NCBI GenBank assembly: GCA_001641205.1
Contig: LSMX01000001.1
Span: 62,001-126,000, forward strand
From: Mycoplasma sp. Bg1
GTDB taxonomy: Bacteria > Bacillota_I > Bacilli_A > Mycoplasmatales > Hepatoplasmataceae
Length of the DNA: 64,000 bases
Reading direction: 5' to 3'
The notes under the pieces were generated by a model. That model ran no database searches and had not been told where the DNA came from. It saw only the letters and a list, made by a program, of their open reading frames with translations. Position numbers and translations under genes: made by a program. Shown here in pieces: positions 35,794-47,061 of this stretch (position 1 is the stretch's first letter; every line of letters begins with the position of its first letter).

Positions 35794-38103
35794 ATGGCAG
35801 TGAATATAAATATTTCACAGCAGAAAGAAGAGTTGCAAAAGCAGCAAACCAATTCGATCTTAGAATTGCGAAATATTACGAAAACCTTTCTAAATGGAAA
35901 AATTATTGCAAATAATAATATTTCCCTGAATTTCACCCGCAACGAAATTCATGCCTTAGTAGGTGAAAATGGATCTGGAAAAACAACTTTAATGAATATT
36001 ATCTTTGGACTTTATAAAGAGGACGAAGGTGATATTTTATTAAATGGTAAAAAAGTTGATATGTATAGTTCTGGGGCTGCAAGAAAATATAAAATCGGAA
36101 TGGTTCATCAACATTTTCATCTTGTGGATGAATTTAGTGTTTTGCAAAATATTATTTTAGGTCAAGAACAACCTGAAATTGAATCTGAATATGTTGAAAG
36201 AACTTTAAAAATAATGCAAGATGCTCATAAAGATTATGATGAGTTAAAAGCAAAAAATGATTATTCTTTAGAAATAAGAAAAGAATTAGATACACTAGAA
36301 GTTCTTTTATTTAAGAAAAAACAATTCCAAGTAAAACTTGAAGAAAAAGTTGAACAAATTGTTTTAGATATTAAAAAAGAAAAAAATCTCTTTAATAAAA
36401 ATAAGCAATTAAAACTTATTGAACTAGAAGATAAGCTAGAGAATGTTTCAACTGAAGAGAAAAAAGCAAAAATATTGCCAAAAATTAATTCTCTTAAGTT
36501 GGAAGATGAACCAAGAATTATTGATGATCTTAAATTAAAAAGAGATAAGTTAATACAAGAAAAAGATAATTTAAGTGAACAAATTATTCAGGATAATTTT
36601 ACTCTAAATGAAAAATTTAGAAATAATCCAAAAGAAGCTGAAGTTATTCAAGCTAAAGTTGATTATTTAAGAGCAAAAACAGAAGTTCAATCACAACTAA
36701 TTATTAAAAAAGGAATTATTTCTTATGCTAATGCTAGAAAAAGATTCGATTGAATTTGTGAACAATATAATATTGAATTAAATCCAAAAGTTAAGGTTTC
36801 AACTTTACCAGTTGGAAAACGACAAATGGTAGAAATTTTAAAAATCCTTTGGGAACCAAAGGATATTTTAGTTTTTGATGAACCAACTGCAACCCTTTCA
36901 GTAAATGAAATTGTTGCTTTAATGAAAACAATTAAAGCCTTAAAAAAAGAAGGAAAAACAATTATTTTTATTTCGCATAAATTGCAAGAAGTAAAAGAAA
37001 TTGCTGATCGTGTTTCTATTCTTCGTAAAGGAATTTTGATGGGAACTCACCAAAATAATAAAACTTTAAATCTTTCTATGATTGCAAAAGAAATGATTGG
37101 GAAAAATATTCAACTTAATTATCCAAAAAGGACCATTGTTAAAAAACCAATTTTTAAAGTGGAAAATCTTACTTATGAAACCGAAAAAGGTTTTATGGCT
37201 ATAAGAGATATAAATTTTGAAATTAATGAAGGAGAAATTTTTGGGCTTGCTGGAATTGAAGGAAATGGACAAGAAGAAGTAATTAAAATTGTAACTGGAT
37301 TAAAAGCTCCAACAGTGGGAAAAATTATTTTTAAAGATGAAATTTTAGCTTCTGCAAGTGGGTTTTTAAAAGATTTTATGCCTATAAGAACAAGAAATAA
37401 ATTCATTTCTCATATTCCAATTGATCGTGAAAGACATGGAATGGTTTCTGAAAGAGATCTTAATTTTAATGCAATTATTTCAACTTATGAAACTCCAGAA
37501 ATTTCTAGTTGGTGAATGTCAAAAAAAGATCTTGTTGCAAAAGAAGCTTTAGCATTAAATGCTTCTGAACTTTCTAATTTAAAACAAAGTTATAAACAAG
37601 CAAAAAGTGCAAATGATCTTCGAGCAATGAAACTTATTGAAAAAAATATTGCAGTTTTAAAGAAAAAACAAATTTCATTTATTCGTCATTTACCAGGAAA
37701 ATCGCTTACAATTGATTATAAATCAGTTGATAAGATTACTTCTACAATTATTAAAGAAGGAAATATTGATGGTGCTTATGAAAATTCTATTCCGATTAGA
37801 AATCTTTCAGGAGGAAATCAACAAAAATTTGTTGTTCAAAGAGAATTAGCAAAAGATCATAAATTGCTTGTTGCAGGTCATCCCACAAGAGGTCTTGATA
37901 TTAGTGCAATTGATCATATTTATACTAGTATGATAAAAAACTCTTTTGGAAAAGCAACTCTTTTGTATTCGCTTGAAATTAATGAATTAATGGCTGTTTG
38001 TGATCGAATGGCGATTATGTATAAAGGTAAAATTGTAGATATTATAGATCCAAAACAAACTTCATGAGATGTAGTTTCAAAAATGATGATAGGAGAAATA
38101 TAA
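35794..38103 (+). CDS. ABC transporter ATPase of nucleoside/BMP type, with coiled-coil insertion
   Basis: Double-ATPase subunit (769 residues) of the RbsA/NupA class, which powers nucleoside or sugar import. NBD1: Walker A VGENGSGKTT (about 55-64), Q-loop VHQHFHLVDEFSV, signature LPVGKRQ (near 337), Walker B ILVFDEPTA. NBD2: degenerate Walker A GIEGNGQEE, normal for the class, signature LSGGNQQK, and degenerate Walker B LLVAGHPTRGLD. About 190 residues of Lys/Glu-rich coiled coil (roughly 128-315) are inserted between Q-loop and signature of NBD1, and a shorter helical insertion lies near 575-640. AAGGTGG precedes ATG. The gene starts the operon with two permeases and a BMP protein. Confidence 0.88.
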
Positions 38104-38105
38104 TT

Positions 38106-40178
38106 GTGACAATAGAAAATGATTTTGCAAAAATCAAAGTAACAAGTAAAAAAGGTGAGCAACCGAATAAACCATTTGTTTCTGAACAAGGAATGTGATC
38201 AATTTTAATTGTAATTGGAGTAATTTTATTTACAATGCTTTTGGTAGCGATAATTGGAAGTAGTTCATTTGTTTTATTTATTAATTATTTATTTTTAACT
38301 CCAGTAACCTCTTTGGCAAATTTTGGAGACTTTATTGGTGAATTAGCTTGATTAATTATTGTTGGGCTATCATTAATGGTTTCATTTAGGGTAGGAGTAT
38401 TTAATATTGGGGTTTTCTCCCAATTTATTGGTGGGGCAATATGTGGTTATACAGTTGCACTTGCTTTTGAAGGACCCGGATGAATTGGGGTCCTTCTTGT
38501 TTTTTTAGTGGCAATTATGGCAGGAGCATTCATCGGATGAATAATTGCTAAGTTTAAAACTGTTTTTGGAATTCATGAAGTTCTTACTTCAATTATGTTT
38601 AACTGAATAATGTTATACTTAGTAACATTTTTAGTTAGTCCAGGAGGATCAATTACCTTTTTTACTCTTGAAGGAGAAATTGCTCCACAAATAATTACCC
38701 AAAATAAATTAACATGAACTTGAGCAAATAACCTTTTTAATTCTACTTATCTTAATTATGGGGTTCCAATTGCAATTATTTTAGTTATTGTTTTTTGGTT
38801 TATGTATAAAAAAACAATATGAGGCTACAAACAAGATATTTTGGGTTCAAATATTAGTGTTGGTGATTATGTGGGAATTAATAAAAATAGGGAATGAGAA
38901 AAATCAATTGCAATTTCTGGAGCCCTTGCGGGACTTGCGGGTGTTATTTATTATTTAACTTTTAAAGGCAATGTAGCTATTCTTGTTAGTAATGATTTAC
39001 CAGTTGAAGCTTTTTTAGGAATTACTATTGCTCTTCTTGGTTTTTGTAATCCAATTGGAGTTCTTTTTTCTTCAATTTTAATTGCTTATTTAACTAGTTC
39101 GCAAGAAATGATTTTTGGAATATTTTCCATTGATATTGTGGGATTTATTTTAGCACTACTTATTTTTCTTTTATCAATGATTAATTTTCTTATGATTGTT
39201 AGACCACAAGAAAAATATTTTAAGAAAAATATTGATAATATCCCTTGAATTGAACATGAATTAGATGTCGCCCACATGTCAAGATATATAGCTTTAATTG
39301 AAGATAATTTAAATTATGATACTTATGATATTAGTGAAGCAAGAGCTTACATTAGATATTATGATAAACAAATTGAAGAAACAAAACAACAATTTATTAA
39401 TGAATTAGAAAATAAACTTATAGATAAAGAAAAATTAAAATTATTAGAAGTAAAAAAAGATAAAAAAATTAATAAATTTGAAAAAGTAAAAAGTAAAGAA
39501 GAAATAAGAATTAAAGTCATTTCACAAAAATTACTTAAAAAAAATGAAGAACTATTTAAAAAACATAAACAATTTTTATGAAATCAAGAAGAAAAAATAG
39601 TTTCCAAATTATTTAAAGAAATTGAAATATTAGAAAATAATAAAAATAAAGGCCAATTAAAAATTACAGATATTTCTAAAAGATTAATTGAAAAAAATAA
39701 ACAACCTAAATTGAATAATGATGCAAAAATAACTTCTCAATTGCTTCAAGAAATAGAAATATTAAAAAATGATCAAAATAATGAACAATTAAAAGTTTTA
39801 AATGTTTCCGAAAAATTAATTTTAAAAAATGATGAATTATATAAAGGACATAAAAATTTTTTAGTAGAACAAGAAGAAAAATTTATTTTACAATTAGTAG
39901 AAGAAATTGAACAACTTAAAAATGAAATAAATAATAAATATAAAGAAGTAGAAAATATTTCTCAAGAATTAGTTAAAAAAAAGCAAATGAGTTTAGTTGA
40001 AAAAGATGAAAAATTTAATTCTAAATTACTTGAAGAAATTAAAAAATTAGAAATTAAAAAAGATAAAAAACAAATTGAAATTGAAATTCTTTCTAAAAAA
40101 TTAACTAAAAAACAACAACAATTTTTATTTAAAAAGGAAGAAAAGAAAGTTTCTAATCTAATTAAGGAGGATGAATAA
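38106..40178 (+). CDS. ABC permease 1 of the nucleoside/BMP transporter, with coiled-coil tail
   Basis: A 690-residue permease, from GTG 38106 behind AGGAG. The first about 365 residues are the BPD_transp_2-type permease with GVFNIGVFSQFIGG, HEVLTSIMFNWI and ISGALAGLAGVIYY. The remaining about 325 residues are almost entirely Lys/Glu/Asn-rich helix with a repeated pattern (Q..KF...L..EI..LK..K....), lying in the cytoplasm next to the ATPase. The homologous permease in other bacteria ends near residue 360. The tail and the coiled-coil insertion of the ATPase may interact. The stop overlaps the next permease's start. Confidence 0.87.
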
Positions 40179-41128
40179 TGGATTTACTTTTAATATTTTT
40201 AGCATTATTTGCAACCTTTATGTTTGCTTCTTTAGGAGCACTAGTTTCAGAAAAATCTGGAATAGTTAATATTTCTATTGAAGGGGGAATGATTTTAGGG
40301 GGAAGTTCTTATTTAATATTTTTGCAAACTTTTGCTAATATGGCAATTTTCTCTGGTAATCTTCTTCCAATTTTTATAGCATTAATTTTTACTATATTTA
40401 TTTTAATGATTTGAAATATGGCCTTGGGATTTGCAACAATTACAATGCTTGGAGATCATATAATTGCAGGAACTGCACTTAATTTATTAGCACCTGTTTT
40501 AGCAATCGCAGCGGGTTCTATACTTTATGGAAAAACTTCTGCTTGGCCAACATTAATTGATATCATTAATAAAACTAGTGGAGCAGATGCAGGTTGATCA
40601 ACCTTAAATCAATGAGAATATTTGGGAATAATTTTAATTTTACTAGTTATTAGTTTTGCTGTAATTTCCTTCCTTCTTTATTTTTCAAAATGAGGTCTAA
40701 GATTAAAAGCAACAGGTGAAAATCCTTATGCAGTAGAAACAGCGGGAGTTTCTGTAAATAAAACAAGATATGGCGCTTTATTAATTGTTGGAGTACTTAC
40801 TGCATTAAGTTCAATGGCTGTTGTTTTAGTTTTTTCAAGTGAACATCTTATTGTAACGGTTAGAGGACTTGGATATATTTCATTTGGAATTTTAATTTTT
40901 GGAAGTTGAAGAATTAAAGGAATAACTTTTGGATCATTTATTATTGCAATAGTTATGGTTTTTGCACTTCAATGAACATTTATTAAATTTATTAAATTAC
41001 CAGATAATTTACAAAATATCATGTATATGATTCCATTTATTTTACCATTAATATTCTTAATGATTTTTAAAGCTAAAGCTGGTCCATCAGCAGCTGGGAA
41101 ACCCTTTAAAAAGGATTTAAGAGAATAA
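40178..41128 (+). CDS. ABC permease 2 of the nucleoside/BMP transporter
   Basis: Second permease subunit, 316 residues of normal length, with about nine hydrophobic segments. Diagnostic stretches are ASLGALVSEKSGIVNISIEGGMILGG near the start and TGENPYAVETAGVSVNKTRYGAL before the last helices, as in BMP-type permeases. Several UGA Trp. ATG overlaps the permease 1 stop (TAATG), with AAGGAGG upstream. Confidence 0.9.
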
Positions 41129-41167
41129 AAAGATCGTAGAAAGAAAGAGAACAACAAAAGGAGTAAT

Positions 41168-42952
41168 ATGAAAAGAAAAAATAAACAAGCTATGAACTTT
41201 AGTATCATCGGTCTTCTTGCTTTAGCTATAGGAGGAGGGACATCTTATATGGCTTTTGGAGGTACAAATGGAAATAAGACAAATATTGCCTTTGTATCTA
41301 ATAATGGAAAAGTTTGAGATGATGGAAGTTTTATGACTGGAGCCCATAATGGGATTACAGAATATACCGATAATGTTGGTCATGCAAGACTTAAAACTGA
41401 TACTTCAGGAGAATATGATGAAAGTGGAGTTGCATATATAGAACCAACTCAAAAAGCACTTAATGCTGGAAATGATATGGTTGTTTCTGCGGGATTTAAT
41501 TATGCACCTGCAATTACAGGTCAACAACAATTTGATCCTAATGGTGATCCTATATTAGAAAATGGTAAACCAGTATATGATTGGGAACAAGGGATATTTG
41601 GAGCACCTATTTCTGGAACTAATCAATCAACAAATTGGGGTGATCGAACAGTTGTCCTTGCAGATGATAATCCCTCAACAGGACTTGCTTCTATTTATTC
41701 AAATGCTATTTCAATTAATTATAAATCTGAAGGTGGAGGACTTATTGCTGGAGCTGCTGCTGCAATGTATTCTACTGCAGTGCAAATAGTTTCTCCTGTT
41801 ACTGAAGATAATTTAACAAATGTAGTGGTTCCTTATGGTGGATTTGCAATTGATGCAGTTTATGATTTTATGTCTGGTTTTGAACAAGGTGTAAATTGAT
41901 ATAATTATGCAATTTTAGGATATACTCCCTATAATCATGATGAATCTCCAATTACAAAATCTGGCAAATTAGGTGAGGTCGGAGTGGTTAATGCCTTAAA
42001 TAATGGATATAATAATAAAACAGAAATTGAACCAATAGAAGTTGTTGCTATTTCAACATCTTCTGAAGGTGAAGGAGAAAATGAACAAATAAAAGGCCAT
42101 CTTGTTTATGCTAAAGATTATTATAATAAAGACACTCCTGCTGATATAAATAATTGATATATTCAAGGTTTTCCTGATGGAGAACTTACATCATCAGGGA
42201 AAAAAGCAACTTTTATTGCTGATGAAAGTATTGATCAAAAAATACCAATTATTTTTCCAGTAGCTGGTGCAGCCACAATGTATACATACCAAGAATTAGA
42301 AAATGAAAAAGCTCATGATATAGAAGGGAACTATACACAAATTATTAGTGTTGATTCTGATGCGGTAAAAGTTGAAGCTGATGATAATGGAAATACAAAA
42401 TATGATGAATATATTTTAGGTTCTTCTGTTAAAAATTTAGAAATGAGTATTCAATATGCAGTTTGATTTGCTGATTCTCGTCAAGAAGAAAATTATGTTG
42501 CAAAAGATATGAATGGAAGTGAAGAAAAAATAGATCCATCTGGAAATATTGCAAATTCAACTGAGTTTATGAAACCTGTTTCAGAAGGTGGATGAAATTA
42601 TAGTACAGATGTAAATACTGATAATTATCCAGATAATGATATTGCTGGGCAACAATTTACTGGTAATTTAGAAAATGGAGGAAGTTACTTTACTCCTGGT
42701 ATTTCAACAAATGGAAATTATGAACTTCATGGATGAGCAGATGAAGTAATAATTGGTGAATTTGATATAAATAAAAATCTATCTGATATGGAACAAATTG
42801 TTAAAGATCAAAATCCTTTAATTGAATCTTCCTCTCAAACTTTTTCACCAGATCCAGCAATAGTTAATAAAGGTGTTTTATCAAAAGAAGATATTGTTTT
42901 AATGGATAATATGCCCTGATTAATTAACTATAATATAGAGAAAATAGTATAG
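41168..42952 (+). CDS. BMP-family substrate-binding protein, no lipobox
   Basis: Extracellular binding protein of 594 residues. After a basic start and one hydrophobic segment (residues 11-31) comes NIAFVSNNGKVWDDGSFMTGAHNGI, the BMP/Med family's opening (D.SFN). Later parts fit the two-lobe fold (VVPYGGFAIDAVYDFMSGFEQGV, KIPIIFPVAGAA). BMP proteins bind purine nucleosides in several bacteria. There is no cysteine after the hydrophobic segment, so it is probably tethered by an uncleaved helix rather than a lipid. It is about 200 residues longer than usual, with extra Asn/Asp-rich loops. Last gene of the operon. Confidence 0.82.
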
Positions 42953-42955
42953 TTT

Positions 42956-42989
42956 AAAAATAAGTCTTTTAATTAAGATTTATTTTTTT
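42956..42989 (+). terminator. Rho-independent terminator after the BMP operon
   Basis: The stem AAATAAGTCTT / AAGATTTATTT (with G-U pairs) is followed by T residues, just past the BMP protein stop and before tatD. Confidence 0.6.
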
Positions 42990-43000
42990 ATAATTAAAGT

Positions 43001-43765
43001 ATGAAGTTAATTGATACACATGCACATTTATTAGATAGATCATATGAAAATTCAAAAATAATATATGAAGACACAGTTAAAAAAGTTTGATACATTTTTA
43101 ACATTGCTTATGATGTTTCAAGTTCTCATGAAGTTTTAAAACATTTTAAGGAATATTCTCACTTTTTTCCTGTAATTGGAATTCATCCAAATCACACCAC
43201 AGAAAATGATGATTTACCAATTAAGGAAATTGAAAATTTAATTAATTCTGATGTTAAAGCTATTGGAGAAATTGGACTTGATTATTTTAGACCACATAAT
43301 AAAAAAAATCAAAGACAAGCTTTTATTAAACAAATAAAACTTGCAGGTAAATATCATCTTCCAATAGTAGTTCATACAAGAGAATCACTTGAAGAAACTT
43401 GAGAAATTATTAAAAAATTTCCCGATCAAAAATTTCTTCTACACGCTTGATCAGGAGATGTTTTACTTACAAAAGAAATTCTTGCAGCAAGAGATAATAT
43501 TTGATTTTCTTATAATGGAATTACAACTTTTAATAATGCTCAAAAACAAAGGGAAACTATTGTTCATGTTCCACTTAACCGTTTACTAATGGAAACAGAT
43601 TGTCCTTTTTTAACTCCAGTCCCAAATAGGGGAAAACCAAATGTTCCTGCTTACGTTGAACTTGTAATTAATTTTGCTGCTAATTTATTTTCTATGAATG
43701 TAGAAAAATTTAATGAACAAGTAAATAAAAATGCAGAGGAATTTTATGAGGTTTTACTAGATTAA
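43001..43765 (+). CDS. tatD: TatD-family metal-dependent hydrolase/DNase
   Basis: A 254-residue TIM-barrel amidohydrolase implicated in DNA end trimming and repair. It begins MKLIDTHAHLLD (metal site). Further ligands are in IGIHPN, KAIGEIGLDYF (Glu), PIVVHTRES, LLHAWSGD and the final Asp in LMETDCPFLTP. One base separates it from rsmA; the tatD-rsmA pair is common in Gram-positives. It partly overlaps the downstream arm of the BMP terminator region. Confidence 0.94.
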
Positions 43766-43766
43766 A

Positions 43767-44531
43767 ATGCAAACAAAAAAATCTCTTGGTCAAAATTTTT
43801 TAACAGATAAAAATAAAGTTAAAGAAATAATTAAAGCAATTCCTAATTTATCTACTACTACTATTTTTGAAGTTGGTCCTGGAAAAGGAGCACTTACTTT
43901 TTCTTTACTAAAAGAGGCAAAAAAAGTAATTGCCTTGGAATTAGATGAAAATTTAGTTTCCTTTTTAAAAAAGGAAATAACAAATAGTAATTTTATCTTA
44001 CTTCAAGGAGATATTTTAACTTTTGATTTGTTAACTTTAAAAGATAAAAAACTTCTTTTTATCTCTAACCTTCCATATTATATTTCAACAAAAATTATTT
44101 TTAAAATTGTGCTTGATCCTCGTTTTGAATATGTAAATATTATGTTACAAAAAGAACTTGTTGATCGTATTTTAGCAAAACCAAAATCAAGAGCTTATGG
44201 GCGTTTAAGTGTGGCGATTAATTCTCTTTTTGAATTTGAAACAAAAATAAATGTTCCTGCTGAGTGTTTTAGTCCAAAACCAAAGGTTGATAGTGGATTT
44301 ATTATTTTAAAAAGAAAACCGATTGATTTTGAAATTGAACCTTATTTAAATTTTATTAAGGACTGCTTTGCTAATAAAAGAAAAAAACTCCTTAATTCAC
44401 TTAAAAATAGTAATTCTTCTTATCAAAATGCAGTACAAAATTATTTAATAGAAAATAATTTAAATTTAAACCTCCGAGCAGAAGAAATTAGCATTACTGA
44501 CTTTTTGAAAATGTGAAAAGAAATTAATTAA
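43767..44531 (+). CDS. rsmA: 16S rRNA (adenine 1518/1519-N6)-dimethyltransferase
   Basis: KsgA/RsmA dimethylates two adenines of helix 45 late in 30S assembly. The 254-residue protein has KKSLGQNFLTDKN, the SAM motif EVGPGKGALT, Asp in QGDIL, and the catalytic NLPYYIS. A UGA Trp lies five codons before the stop, so in the standard code the last residues are lost. Normal length. Confidence 0.95.
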
Positions 44532-44600
44532 GTTTTTAATATTTAAATGTAATTTATTTCTTTTTATAATAATTAATAAATAAGATAAACTTAATTTAAG

Positions 44601-45209
44601 ATGAAGTTTATAAAAATAGTTAGTGTAACAAGAGAATATTATCAAAGATTTGGTGATCCTAAAAATGGAAATAAACCACATTATTGAAGAGAATATGGAA
44701 ATATAAAAGACCCCAAAAATGGAACACGTCCTTATTTTTTGTTAAAAGATGAAAATAGTATTTTATGAGTTATTCCTTCTACTTCAAAAATAAGTATCAG
44801 AAAAATGAGTCTTATATTACAACACCCTGAATGATATATAAAATATTATTCATTTAGTTCTGGAGTTAAAAAATTAACTATTTTTGAAATAATAGACATG
44901 TCTCCTATTACTGAAAAATATCTTTGTGATTATAAAATATCATATAAAGATAATAAATCTTATTTAGAAATAGATACAATGAAAGAAAAACCAAATAATT
45001 ATTTACTTCGTCAAATAATAAATACAAACTATTTTGTTGAAAATGGAATTGGTTTACAAAAATGAGAAATTAAAAAGAACTCAATTGAATGAAATGAGTT
45101 TATTAATCAATTAGAAAATAATTCAGAAGCTTGACAAAAACAAATAAAAGATAAATTCATAATTGTTAAAACTAAAAAAATAATTAAAGAATTAGAAATA
45201 GATTTATAA
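44601..45209 (+). CDS. Hypothetical protein, possible ToxN/PemK-fold endoribonuclease toxin
   Basis: A 202-residue soluble protein (MKFIKIVSVTREYYQRFGDPKNG...). I do not recognise it firmly. Two features recall the ToxN/AbiQ-like toxin family: RPYFLLKDENSILWVIPSTSK (the family has a similar K.Y..PLTSPK strand) and, later, IDMSPITEKY (the family has N-M-I-P-V-like). The N-terminus repeats a DPKNG.(K/R)P motif (residues 19-25 and 37-43). No tandem-repeat antitoxin RNA lies upstream, as a type III system would need. A convergent RNA-like element follows. Five or more UGA Trp. Function is a guess. Confidence 0.55.
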
Positions 45210-45235
45210 AAAAAGGGTGTTTTAAAGAGCCACCC
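45208..45235 (-). terminator. Minus-strand terminator converging on the toxin-like gene
   Basis: On the minus strand GGGTG, an 11-base loop and CACCC are followed by seven T residues. It faces a transcript coming from 45236-45480, where no minus-strand ORF is evident, suggesting a small RNA. A TATACT lies about 45 bases upstream on that strand. Confidence 0.55.
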
Positions 45236-45505
45236 AAAACTTCTAAGTCGATATTTCTATCTTATTTAAAGTATACAAAATTCTATTTATATTTGTATAT
45301 TTTTTTCAAATTTGTATGTTTAATTATTTAATATTGTTTAATAATACATATATTAAAAAAAGAATCTATCTTGGTAATTATTTAAAAATAAAAAATATTT
45401 AAAATAAGAAAATAAATATTATTTTAATAGAAACAAAAGTAAAAAAATACTAACTTTGCATGGGTAATATCTATTTTTCTTTTATAATTTTAAAAAGGGA
45501 ATAAA
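45236..45505. other. Intergenic region upstream of prs
   Basis: AT-rich gap. The plus strand has a TATAAT at 45483-45488 and a TTGCAT at 45456-45461 (spacing 21, long), then AAAAAGGGA before prs. The minus strand could encode a short RNA ending at the terminator at 45208-45235. No ORF seen. Confidence 0.5.
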
Positions 45506-46471
45506 ATGAGTAAAGCAGTATTATTCGGGTTATCAAACTCAAAAGAATTAGCTTCAGCAATTGATAAAAGATCTTCACTTGTTGCTTTAGGAAAAGCAAC
45601 AATTAAAAATTTTGCTGATGGGGAAATTTTTGTTCAAGTTGATACTTCAGTACGAAATCAACAGGTTTTTGTAATTCAATCAACACAACAACCAGTAAAT
45701 GAATCACTAATGGAATTACTTCTTTTTCTTGATGCCTTAAAAAGAGCTTCTGCAAAAGAGATAAATGTAATTATTCCTTATTTTGGATATGCAAGACAAG
45801 ACCGAAAAGTTAAAGGTCGACAATCCATTTCTGCAAAACTAGTTGCAACCATGATCGAACTTGCAGGAGCAACTCGGGTAATTACTTTTGATATTCATTC
45901 TGAACAAGCACAAGGATTTTTTGATATTCCTGTTGATATATTAAGGGCTTCAGAAATTATTACAAGTGAAGTTAGAAAATTAAATATTAAAAACTTAACT
46001 GTAGTTAGTCCAGATCATGGTGGAGTTGTCCGAGCAAGAAGGTTTGCTGCTCAGCTAGATAATGCTCCTCTTGCAATTGTTGATAAAAGACGAATAAAAC
46101 ATAATGAAGCTGAATCAATTGCAATTCTTGGAGATGTAAAAGATCGCAATGTAATCATTTATGATGACATGATTGATACGGGCGGAACAATCACTGCAGC
46201 AGTTGCCCTTTTAAAAAAAGAGGGAGCAAAAGATGTTTATGTTGCAACCACTCATGCTGTTTTAAGCACAATGGATAATGTTCCTGCATTAGAAAAAATA
46301 TTAAAAGCAGGAGTTAAAAAAATAATTACTACAAATACTATTAGTAGGAAGTACTCAAAGGACTTTATTGTAATTGATTTAGCAGAGCCAATTACTGGTG
46401 TAATTGAAGCCCATCTTAATAATGATTCGATTACAGATTACTTTATTAATCATTATTCAAGTCCTGATTAA
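45506..46471 (+). CDS. prs: Ribose-phosphate pyrophosphokinase (PRPP synthetase)
   Basis: Makes PRPP from ribose-5-phosphate and ATP, the ribosyl donor for nucleotide salvage (for example by Hpt, encoded 1.6 kb downstream). The 321-residue protein has DGEIFVQV, YFGYARQDRK, DIHSEQAQGFF (Mg/ATP site), VVSPDHGGVVRARRFA and the PRPP loop VIIYDDMIDTGGTIT. Normal class I length. No UGA codon. Start ATG 45506 is behind AAGGGA. Confidence 0.96.
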   Translation: MSKAVLFGLSNSKELASAIDKRSSLVALGKATIKNFADGEIFVQVDTSVRNQQVFVIQSTQQPVNESLMELLLFLDALKRASAKEINVIIPYFGYARQDRKVKGRQSISAKLVATMIELAGATRVITFDIHSEQAQGFFDIPVDILRASEIITSEVRKLNIKNLTVVSPDHGGVVRARRFAAQLDNAPLAIVDKRRIKHNEAESIAILGDVKDRNVIIYDDMIDTGGTITAAVALLKKEGAKDVYVATTHAVLSTMDNVPALEKILKAGVKKIITTNTISRKYSKDFIVIDLAEPITGVIEAHLNNDSITDYFINHYSSPD

Positions 46472-46475
46472 AAAA

Positions 46476-47033
46476 ATGAAACTTATTGTTGGATTAGGAA
46501 ATCCTGGAAATAAATACCATCAAACAAGACATAATCTTGGATTTTTAGTAATAGATAAATTGCTTATTGATCTAGATTTAAAACTTGATAAGGAAAAATT
46601 TAATGGTCACTACACCACTTATGGAACTGGAAAAAATAAGGTAATTATTGCGAAGCCAATGACTTTTATGAATAATTCAGGAAGTTTTATCTCAATGATT
46701 AGTGCTTATTTTGGGATTGCCCCAAGTGATATTTTAGTAATTATGGATGATAAAGATCTTCCCCTTGGAAAATTTCGTTTAAAAGAAAATGGTTCAAGTG
46801 GTGGCCATAATGGAATTCAAAATATTATTGATCATTTAGGGACAACTTCTTTTAACCGTTTGCGATGTGGAATTGGATATAATTCAAAGCACCTAATTAT
46901 TGATTATGTTCTTCAAAAATGACCCCAAGAACAAAAACTTATTATTGAAAAAGAACTCCCTCTTTTTGCAAAAATAGCAAAAGATTTTCCCACTCATACA
47001 ATAAAAGAATTAAGAGAAAAATATACTCATTAA
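46476..47033 (+). CDS. pth: Peptidyl-tRNA hydrolase
   Basis: Releases peptides from tRNA dropped by ribosomes. The 185-residue protein starts at ATG 46476 (MKLIVGLGNPGNKYHQTRHNLGF), with the catalytic His in TRHNLGF, KPMTFMNNSG and SSGGHNG. An upstream ATG in frame lies inside prs and is not used. Four bases separate it from prs. One UGA Trp near residue 150. Confidence 0.95.
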
Positions 47034-47061
47034 ATTAAATAGAAAAAAAGGTTAAATAGAA

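Noticed and set aside
39276..40178. Open frames in the 3' half of permease 1 taken as separate coiled-coil genes
   Set aside because: They are in frame with the permease and interrupted only by TGA; no independent starts with ribosome sites.
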